Source of the DNA: Actinokineospora enzanensis DSM 44649
GTDB lineage: Bacteria; Actinomycetota; Actinomycetes; Mycobacteriales; Pseudonocardiaceae
Length of the DNA stretch: 37,791 nt
Assembly: GCF_000374445.1 (NCBI RefSeq)
Contig: NZ_KB894451.1
Coordinates: 1-37,791, forward strand
Reading direction: 5' to 3'
Below, piece by piece: positions 31,969-37,791 of the stretch (its first letter is position 1; the number at the start of each line of letters is the position of its first letter). The position numbers and the translations under genes are program-made. Under the pieces are notes generated by a model that did not search any database, had not been told where the DNA came from, and was given only the letters and a program-made list of their open reading frames with translations.

Positions 31969-33309
31969 CTACTGGTCGATGCCCAGCACCGGCTGCGCCA
32001 CCGCCCGCTCGTCACCGAAGACATCGTCGGTCTCGACCAGGTAGGTCGCGGACTCGTAGCGCTCGTCGGACTCCTCGTCCTGACCGCCGTTGTTGCCACC
32101 CATGCCACCGCCGCCGAGGCCGCCGCGAGCACCGCCCGCCGCGCCGCCGCGCGTGCCCATGATGTTCTCGCCGGGGCCGCCGAACGCACCGTTGCCGCTC
32201 ATGCCGCCGCGGCCGAGCTGGCCGCCCTGGCGCGCTGCGTCGTTCGGCAGCGACGCGTTGCCCGCGCCGGAACCGAGGCCGCCCTTGCCCAGCGGGCCCT
32301 TGCCGCTGTCGGCGCCGTTGATCCCGTTGACGCCGTTGACGTTGGGACCGAGGTCGCCGCGGAAGTTGCCGCCGCCGGTGGTGGCGAAGTCCGGCCCACG
32401 GTACGGGCTGCTGCCGTTGAAGTTCGAGTAGTTCGGGTCGTAGTGGAGGTTCGCCCGAGGGTCGCCCAGCGTCGGCGTGTAGTGCGACGGCGTGGTCGTC
32501 TGCGTCTGGATCGGGGTGAACGTCGACGGCTTGGTCTGACCGGTGGTGTCGGTGTAACCGGTGTGGTGCACCGAGTTCGGATCGCCTGCGGGCACCACGT
32601 ACCCGTTGCCGCCGCCCACGTTCACCTGGTGCGTGGTGTGGCTGGTCTGGCTGTACGACGCGTTGTGCCCGGTGCCGCCGAAGCCCGCGCTGTAGCTGGC
32701 GGCGCTGTAGCCGGTGCCGCCGCTCGGGTCGGGGGTCGACACGACCACGTCCGGCGGGGGCACGAACTCGCCCAGCGTCGAGGTGTTGAAGTTGCTGCTG
32801 GACTGGTAGTTGTCCATCGCGTCCACGGCCTTCTGCGAGGCCGCGTCCTGGGCGGCCTCCTGGGCCTCGTGGTCCTGCGCCTGGCCCGCGACCGCGGCGG
32901 CCGGACCGGCGTTGCCGGTGAGCAGCGCGGCGCCCGCGGCGAGCTTGTCCCAGCCGGAGGGGGCGGGTGTGGTGACCTCGACCGGCTCGGGCATGGACGC
33001 CCGCGCCCGGCTGACGATGTCGGCCTGGTACTCGGTGGACGCGCGCATGCCGGAGGCGCCGGTCTGCGCGTCGGACGCCCAAGCCTGCAACGGGGTCAGG
33101 CCGGTCTGGGCCTGTTCCCCCGCGGTGCCCGTCCAGCCCGCCTGCAGCGTGGTGAGCTTGGCGTTGAGGTCGCTGTCGATCTCCGCGAGCTCGCGGTACA
33201 GCGCGTCCCAGTACTCGGTCTGCGGGGTCGACGCGGCCGGGCCGGGACCCCCGTTGATCATGTCGAACAGCTCGCGGTGGTCATACCCCCGCCACCGGTG
33301 CATTGCCAT
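31969..33309 (-). CDS. PPE/WXG-type T7SS substrate with Gly/Asn-rich tail (copy 2)
   Basis: 446 residues from ATG 33309 (GAGGG about 10 nt upstream); ATG 33303 is also possible. The helical PPE-like region spans about 1-200 with a WTG turn at 59-61 (LQAGWTGTAGEQAQ). It is followed by a Tyr/Ser/Thr/Gly/Asn-rich segment (about 205-345), a Gly/Asn-rich segment with repeated NGVNG-type units, and an acidic end YLVETDDVFGDE...QPVLGIDQ. The end is nearly the same as that of copy 1. It lies between a small WXG-like gene and espG copy 2 in one operon. Confidence 0.8.
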   Translation of the reverse strand: MAMHRWRGYDHRELFDMINGGPGPAASTPQTEYWDALYRELAEIDSDLNAKLTTLQAGWTGTAGEQAQTGLTPLQAWASDAQTGASGMRASTEYQADIVSRARASMPEPVEVTTPAPSGWDKLAAGAALLTGNAGPAAAVAGQAQDHEAQEAAQDAASQKAVDAMDNYQSSSNFNTSTLGEFVPPPDVVVSTPDPSGGTGYSAASYSAGFGGTGHNASYSQTSHTTHQVNVGGGNGYVVPAGDPNSVHHTGYTDTTGQTKPSTFTPIQTQTTTPSHYTPTLGDPRANLHYDPNYSNFNGSSPYRGPDFATTGGGNFRGDLGPNVNGVNGINGADSGKGPLGKGGLGSGAGNASLPNDAARQGGQLGRGGMSGNGAFGGPGENIMGTRGGAAGGARGGLGGGGMGGNNGGQDEESDERYESATYLVETDDVFGDERAVAQPVLGIDQ

Positions 33310-33356
33310 CTTCGGATCACCCTCGGTCGCTCGATGAATGTCACAGGGCCGGGCCC

Positions 33357-33740
33357 TCACGCCTGGTGGTGCTTGCCCCACATGGCGCTGTTGGTGCCCT
33401 CGGTGGCCAGGTACTTCTGCTCAGCCTGGCTCAGCGCGTCGATCGCGTTCTCCAGCTGCGTCTGGTAACCGCGCAGGCAGGCGATCGCCGAATCGGCGCC
33501 GCCGCCGTTGGTGCGCTGTGTGATCTCGGTGACGACCTCGCCGCTGACCGGGTCCTCGGCCCACCGGGTCACCTGCAGCCCGTCGAGCGCGCTGACCTTG
33601 GCGGACACCCGGTCGTGCGCCTCGCGGAACGCGGCGAGCGCCCCCGGGATGGCGGACGGCTCGACGTGCAGGGTCTGGGTACCGGCGTAGGCGGGTTCCG
33701 TAGGTGCGGAACTCCCCCCGCCGCCATCGGCTAGATACAC
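33357..33740 (-). CDS. Small WXG100-like T7SS protein
   Basis: 127 residues from GTG 33740, with GGGAG 8 nt upstream; the frame is open further upstream without a plausible start. A short Gly/Ser N-terminus is followed by two helical segments (IPGALAAFREAHDRVSAKVSALDGL and DSAIACLRGYQTQLENAIDALSQAEQKYL) that could form an ESX-type hairpin. The turn has no clear W-x-G, but a Trp occurs at TRWAED. It is the first gene of the operon with PPE copy 2 and EspG copy 2, so it is probably an ESX substrate or partner. Confidence 0.65.
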   Translation of the reverse strand: MYLADGGGGSSAPTEPAYAGTQTLHVEPSAIPGALAAFREAHDRVSAKVSALDGLQVTRWAEDPVSGEVVTEITQRTNGGGADSAIACLRGYQTQLENAIDALSQAEQKYLATEGTNSAMWGKHHQA

Positions 33741-33935
33741 CGTACTGACTCCCTGGTCCTGTGCATTTGCGACGACTCTAGCTCTGATGCGCGACGTGGT
33801 GGAACGGTTCCCCCGGTATTCGTCGAACCCGTGGGGAATTCTTGCGCGCCCGACCGAACTCCCCGGGACCGTCCGGTCACCGGATGTGAGCATCGGCCTT
33901 AGGATGGCCCGACCCGCACCGCGCCGAGGGAGGCG

Positions 33936-34487
33936 ATGTTGGACCAGCCGGAGATCACGCTCGACATGCGCGCCAGCGCCCGCTCCAACCCCAACAGCTG
34001 GCTGTACGTGATCGACCCCGAGTTCGGCCCGCACGACGAGGTCCCCCCGTGGGGCTTCGTGGGCGCCTACCCGGTCGACGCCAGCGGCGAGATCGTCAAC
34101 CGCTTCCGCCCGAACCGCGACTACCGCCCGTCACCAACCGCGCTGCGCATGCCGGTTGCGGCCAATCGGGTGGAGAAGCTGCTCCAATTGATCATCACGC
34201 GCTACCGGGCACAGTCCGATCTGCTCCCGGAACTCCGCGCCGCGACATTGTTGATCTTCGCGAGTTCGTCCGCGGACGAATCCCTCACCGCTTTCCCCAA
34301 CCGCGACGGCACGGTCATGGTCCCGGTCTGCACCTCGCCTGCCCACGTGCCAGCCTCCTGGCCCGGCTGGCGCGAGATCCGCGGCGTCGACGTGGCCGCC
34401 CGCCTGCACGGCCACCCGCTGGTCGTGAACCCGGCGGGCCCCATCACCGCAGTCGTCCCGGCCGCCCACCTGGCCTCCAGACGGTGA
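33936..34487 (+). CDS. Type VII secretion system-associated protein (SseB-like)
   Basis: 183 residues from ATG 33936 with GAGGGAGG immediately upstream. It starts ITLDMRASARSNPNSWLYVIDPEFGPHDEVPPWG and has two half-domains ending in NPAGPITAVVPAAHL, the layout of actinobacterial proteins annotated as T7SS-associated. Cytosolic, no motif for catalysis. It is divergent from the WXG/PPE/EspG operon across about 195 bp, consistent with a shared locus. TAGGAT at 33900-33905 is a possible -10. Confidence 0.78.
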   Translation: MLDQPEITLDMRASARSNPNSWLYVIDPEFGPHDEVPPWGFVGAYPVDASGEIVNRFRPNRDYRPSPTALRMPVAANRVEKLLQLIITRYRAQSDLLPELRAATLLIFASSSADESLTAFPNRDGTVMVPVCTSPAHVPASWPGWREIRGVDVAARLHGHPLVVNPAGPITAVVPAAHLASRR

Positions 34488-34540
34488 CGAACTCCACCGA
34501 CAACACAAGCCCTAGCAAAAGCAAACCCCGTAAACACGGC

Positions 34541-34569
34541 AAAAGCCGTAGTTCCCCTCGAACTACGGC
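34541..34569 (-). terminator. Terminator after DUF5753-type regulator
   Basis: 10-bp stem GCCGTAGTTC/GAACTACGGC (34545-34554 with 34560-34569), followed on the minus strand by TTTT. A canonical intrinsic terminator 6 nt past the stop. Confidence 0.85.
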
Positions 34570-34575
34570 CTCGCC

Positions 34576-35451
34576 TCAGAACCCGACCAGCTCGCTGTCC
34601 CCGTTGGCGTACAGCTCGATCGCCAGATCCGCGATCAGCTCCCGCGAGGCCGCCGCGTCCAACGCGATCAGCCCCAACGACGACAGCACCGCCCGGTAAG
34701 CCTCGATCTCATCGGTCCGTTCCAGGAAGAACCCGGTCACCTCGGCCTCAAGGTGCACCACCGGCCGGAAATCCGGGAACTCCGTCATCCGGAACGCGCC
34801 AGCCGCCCCCGCGTGCACTCCACGCGAGGCGCGCACGATGCGGATCTCCACGTTCGACCGCACCGACAGTCGCAGCAGCTCGTGCAGTTGGTCGGACATC
34901 ACCGACGCGTCGCCCACCGGCAGCCGCAGGGCGAACTCGTGCAGATAGAAGGTGCACGCCAGCGTCTCGTCGGTCTTGAGGCGCTGTTGCCGCGCGTGCC
35001 GGGCGATCAGCCGGTCCTCGGCCTCGTCCTGGGACACCGTCACCGAGGACCGCAGCACGGAGCGCGCGTAGTCGTCGGTGCGCAGCAGCTCCGGGATCAG
35101 CACCGGCGCGAACTCCGCGATGGCCGCCGCGTGCAGCTCGTGGTCGATCAGCCTGCGCAGCCGCGGTGGCAGGCGGGACTCCTGTTGCCGGAACCAGCCC
35201 GGCACCCGCATCTCGGCGCACAGGTTCTGCAGCCGGTCCCGTTCCTCCCCGCTGACCTCGCAGACCTCGAAGAACGCGGTCAGGTCGGACGGGGTGACCC
35301 CGCGCGTACCAAGGAACATCCGGGACAGCTTGCTCTTGGACCAGCCGAGCTTGCGCGCGGTCTGGACCCCGTTCAGGCGGGCGCGCGCCATGGCCGCCCG
35401 CATGCCCTCGCCCAGTTCCCGACTGCGGATCGTGGGCTCTCGTTTATCCAT
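34576..35451 (-). CDS. HTH regulator with DUF5753 domain (Scr1 family)
   Basis: 291 residues. N-terminal XRE-type HTH (about 12-60, RARLNGVQTARKLGWSKSKLSRMFLG), then a DUF5753 domain from about 95 (FAPVLIPELLRTDDYARSVLR, ARHARQQRLKTDETL, YLHEFALRLPVGDASVMSDQL). Very many of these occur per genome in streptomycetes and relatives, often paired with a DUF397 protein. Here no DUF397 gene is present on either side; the divergent neighbour is an SRPBCC protein. TTGACA (minus strand, 35478-35483) is a likely -35. The ATG at 35451 has only a weak AGGA about 12 nt upstream. Confidence 0.88.
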   Translation of the reverse strand: MDKREPTIRSRELGEGMRAAMARARLNGVQTARKLGWSKSKLSRMFLGTRGVTPSDLTAFFEVCEVSGEERDRLQNLCAEMRVPGWFRQQESRLPPRLRRLIDHELHAAAIAEFAPVLIPELLRTDDYARSVLRSSVTVSQDEAEDRLIARHARQQRLKTDETLACTFYLHEFALRLPVGDASVMSDQLHELLRLSVRSNVEIRIVRASRGVHAGAAGAFRMTEFPDFRPVVHLEAEVTGFFLERTDEIEAYRAVLSSLGLIALDAAASRELIADLAIELYANGDSELVGF

Positions 35452-35604
35452 GCAATAGCTTTATCCTGTTGCACTATTGTCAAGGAATAGATCACCACCC
35501 GATCGTGGGACCACCGAGCCCGTCACTGGCTTTCTGTACGCACATTAAGCCTAACCGCCGCTGTTAGACTTAACCAGGGCTCTTACACTACTCAGGGAGA
35601 GACT
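35452..35604. promoter_or_regulatory. AT-rich divergent promoter region, DUF5753 regulator / SRPBCC
   Basis: Inverted repeat CAATAG - 15 nt - CTATTG at 35453-35479 next to a minus-strand TTGACA, and plus-strand TACACT (35584-35589) as -10 for the SRPBCC gene. The region is much more AT-rich than its surroundings. Confidence 0.5.
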
Positions 35605-36063
35605 ATGCCAGATCCGCTCAAGCGCTCAGTCCGAGTGGACATGGACCCCGTCGCGGACACGACAGGACTGTCCAAGGATGTCGGGTGGACAGTCGGTGTC
35701 TCCAAGACGCTGCCCTACACGATCGAGACGGTGTGGGCGTTCCTCACCAGCCCCGCCGGCATCGCCATCTGGCTCGGGCCGGGCGCGGTACTCAACCGCG
35801 CCAAGGGTTCCAGGTTCCAGACGACCGCGGGCGCCGTGGGCGACATGCGCAGCTACCGGGACCTGGATCGCGTGCGGGTCAGCCTGCGACCGGCCGGTTG
35901 GGACCACGTCACGACCGTCCAAGTGGCATTGCAGGACAAACAGGGCCAGACGATGATCCGTTTCCATCAGGAGTGGCTCGTGGACGCGGCCGAACGCGGC
36001 AGGCAACGGCAACACTGGACCGATGTCCTGGCCGCGTTCACCGCGGCGATCGCCAAGCGCTGA
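35605..36063 (+). CDS. SRPBCC / START-like domain protein
   Basis: 152 residues, ATG 35605 with GGGAGAG just upstream. The block VGWTVGVSKTLPYTIETVWAFLTSPAGIAIWLGPG is the start of an AHSA1-like helix-grip fold; RVSLRPAGWDHVTTVQVAL and IRFHQEWLVDAAERGRQRQHWTDVLAAFTAAI finish it. Such proteins bind small hydrophobic ligands; the ligand is unknown. It is divergent from the DUF5753 regulator, which may control it. Confidence 0.8.
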   Translation: MPDPLKRSVRVDMDPVADTTGLSKDVGWTVGVSKTLPYTIETVWAFLTSPAGIAIWLGPGAVLNRAKGSRFQTTAGAVGDMRSYRDLDRVRVSLRPAGWDHVTTVQVALQDKQGQTMIRFHQEWLVDAAERGRQRQHWTDVLAAFTAAIAKR

Positions 36064-36094
36064 TACCCCGATCGACAATTTGCCGGGTCGGTGC

Positions 36095-37791
36095 TTATTT
36101 CTCCAGCCAGCGTTCGATTTCCTCGGGTCGGCCCGGCTTGGCGAACAGCCAGCCCTGCGCGCTGTCACAGCCGAACTCGCGCAGCCGTTCCGCCTGCTCC
36201 GGGTCCTCCACGCCCTCCGCGATGACCACGTGCCCGAGCGCGTGCGCCAGCGCCACCAGTGTGGTGACGATCTGCGCGTCGGCCGGGTCGGCGGTGGGCG
36301 AGTCGCGCAGGCCCTCCATGAACGAGCCCGCCAGCTTGATCGCGTGCACCGGCAGGTGGCGCAGGTAGGCGAGGTTGGAGTACCCGGTGCCGAAGTCGTC
36401 GATGGCGATCCGGATGCCCAGGTCGGCCAGCGCGCGCAGGGTCTGCAGCGGCCCGCCGGTGGTGTTCATGATCGCGCTCTCGGTCAGCTCAAGCTGGATC
36501 GAGGACGGCGGCAGGTTGGCCGCCTGGATGATGGTGGCGACATCGGCGACCAGGTTGGGCTCCTCGGTCTGCCGGGCGGCCAGGTTGACGCTGACCACCG
36601 GCGCCCGGTCGCCGTACACGTCGTGCCAGCGCCGGGCCTGCCGGGTGGCCTCGCGCAGCACCCAGCGGCCCAGCGGCACGATCAGCCCGGTCTCCTCGGC
36701 CAGCCCGATGAACTGGTCCGGGCCCAGCCTGCCGAACTCCGGGTGCGCCCAGCGGACCAGGGCCTCCACCCCGATCAGCGCCCCGTCGCTGAGCCGCACG
36801 ATGGGTTGGTAGTCCACATAGAACTCCTCGCTCTCCACCGCGGCGGGCATCCGGGCAGAGAGCGTGAAGCGGGCGACCTCGCGGGCGTTGCGGTCCGGGT
36901 CGTACCCGGCCCAGCGGTTCTTCCCGTCGGCCTTGGCCCAGTACAGGGTGACGTCGGCGTCGCGCATGGTCTCCGCGGGCGTCGCGCCGACGACCGGCCG
37001 CTCGACCAGGCCGATGCTGGCGGACACGGCCAGCCGGTGGCCGCCGATCGGCACGGGTTCGGCCAGCGCGGCCAGGATCCGCTCGGCCAGCGCGATCAGC
37101 TCGTCCCGCCCGGACCCGTCCTCGACCAGGACCACGAACTCGTCGCCGCCCATCCGCGCGACCAGCCGTCCCGGCGCGGTCACCAGCCCGTCGAGCCTGC
37201 CCGCGACGGCGACCAGCAGCTCGTCGCCGATGTCGTGGCCGAGACTGTCGTTGATGACCTTGAAGCCGTCCAGGTCGAGGTAGCAGAGCCCGACCCGGGT
37301 GTCGCCGCCACGGGCGAACGCGGCGGTGAGCCGCTCGGTGAACAGCGCCCGGTTGCCCAGCCCGGTGAGCGGGTCGTGGTTGGCCTGGTGCCGCAGCCGC
37401 TCCTCAAGCAGGTGCCGGTCGGTGATGTCCTCGAACATGCCGACGAGGTACTCCGGGCAGCCGGTCGTGTCCCGCACCAGCGACACGCTCAGGTCCGTCC
37501 ACAGCGGAGTGCCGTCGGCCCGGCGCAGCAGCCGCTCCATCCGGTAGTGGTCGCGCGCGCCGACCTTGATCTCTTCAAGTGGACGGCCGAGCGCGGCGGG
37601 TTCGTCCGGAAAACGAAGCTCGGTCACGTTCATCCCGCGCATCTTGTCCACTCGGTAGCCGAGCATCTCGGCCAGCGCGGTATTGATCTCCAGCAGCCGC
37701 CCGCCCGCGTCCGCGATGGCGATGCCCACCGCGGCCTGGTTGAACATCGCGCGGAACCGGGCCTCGCTGGCCCGCAGCGCCACCTCGGCGC
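36095..37791 (-). CDS. PAS-GGDEF-EAL c-di-GMP turnover protein, 5' partial
   Basis: The frame continues to the right edge (AEVALRASEARFRAMF), so the true N-terminus is outside. The visible part has a PAS domain (ARFRAMFNQAAVGIAIAD to the PAC end YLVGMFEDITDR), a GGDEF domain with intact GGDEF (ARMGGDEFVVLVEDG) but no RxxD inhibitory site five residues before it, and an EAL domain with EALVRW, VSVNLAARQ, LELTES, IDDFGTGYSNL, AEGVE and AQGWLF, so all usual metal and catalytic residues are present; KID is replaced by KLA. It could make and degrade c-di-GMP, the ligand of the RsiG-like protein encoded 15 kb away. Confidence 0.93.
   Translation of the reverse strand, partial: AEVALRASEARFRAMFNQAAVGIAIADAGGRLLEINTALAEMLGYRVDKMRGMNVTELRFPDEPAALGRPLEEIKVGARDHYRMERLLRRADGTPLWTDLSVSLVRDTTGCPEYLVGMFEDITDRHLLEERLRHQANHDPLTGLGNRALFTERLTAAFARGGDTRVGLCYLDLDGFKVINDSLGHDIGDELLVAVAGRLDGLVTAPGRLVARMGGDEFVVLVEDGSGRDELIALAERILAALAEPVPIGGHRLAVSASIGLVERPVVGATPAETMRDADVTLYWAKADGKNRWAGYDPDRNAREVARFTLSARMPAAVESEEFYVDYQPIVRLSDGALIGVEALVRWAHPEFGRLGPDQFIGLAEETGLIVPLGRWVLREATRQARRWHDVYGDRAPVVSVNLAARQTEEPNLVADVATIIQAANLPPSSIQLELTESAIMNTTGGPLQTLRALADLGIRIAIDDFGTGYSNLAYLRHLPVHAIKLAGSFMEGLRDSPTADPADAQIVTTLVALAHALGHVVIAEGVEDPEQAERLREFGCDSAQGWLFAKPGRPEEIERWLEK

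Noticed and set aside
1..37791. tRNA or rRNA genes, IS elements, attachment sites
   Set aside because: No cloverleaf-like segment with CCA-end context, no rRNA sequence, no transposase or integrase ORF, and no duplicated attachment site around the 29.7-31.1 kb cassette was found by eye.

Overview
The window is high-GC actinobacterial chromosome. Mycothiol synthase, GlnR, an LmeA-like DUF2993 protein, an RsiG/AmfC-like protein, type VII secretion (T7SS) accessory proteins and DUF5753-type regulators point to Pseudonocardiales (an Actinokineospora/Saccharothrix/Lentzea-like genome); this placement is inferred from gene content. The order pst - mshD - glnR - lmeA - cysA2/sseC2 - FABP-like - class IV aminotransferase - ygfZ - DUF3073 - purM - purF resembles the M. 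tuberculosis Rv0807-Rv0821 region and the Streptomyces SCO4086-SCO4184 region as I remember them, so most of the window is conserved core chromosome.

Layout. 1-3.1 kb: LCP cell-wall ligase (5' end outside the window) and phoU with a PHO box. 3.1-6.1 kb: a PPE-like T7SS substrate with its EspG-like partner, and a DUF3558 lipoprotein. 6.3-10.4 kb: pstSCAB on the minus strand with a PHO box upstream of pstS. 10.4-13.5 kb: mshD and glnR, divergent from lmeA. 13.7-15.2 kb: a 24-codon Cys-containing leader ORF followed by cysA2 (rhodanese) and sseC2. 15.3-17.5 kb: a 32-aa membrane peptide coupled to a nitrobindin/FABP-like protein, then pxpBC. 17.5-22.5 kb: pabC-like aminotransferase, Fur-family regulator, ygfZ, BKACE enzyme, RsiG-like c-di-GMP-binding anti-sigma, asparaginase II. 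22.5-25.8 kb: conserved unknown, DUF3073, ArfB-like factor, ECF sigma with a membrane partner. 25.8-29.6 kb: purF-purM, TVP38-type membrane protein, sterol-carrier-family protein.

29.7-31.1 kb is a foreign-looking, lower-GC cassette: XRE regulator, ImmA/IrrE metallopeptidase and the stump of a PIN-domain gene. It abuts the terminator of a second T7SS group (31.1-34.5 kb: EspG-like, PPE-like, small WXG-like, and a divergent T7SS-associated protein). 34.6-37.8 kb holds a DUF5753-type regulator, an SRPBCC protein and a PAS-GGDEF-EAL protein that runs off the right edge.

Regulatory themes visible in the bases: PHO boxes at phoU and pstS; nine genes whose start codon lies 6-7 nt after a TANNNT-like -10 (leaderless mRNAs); a cysteine leader-peptide attenuator; and a c-di-GMP link between the RsiG-like protein and the GGDEF/EAL enzyme. 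No rRNA, tRNA, IS element or CRISPR array was seen.
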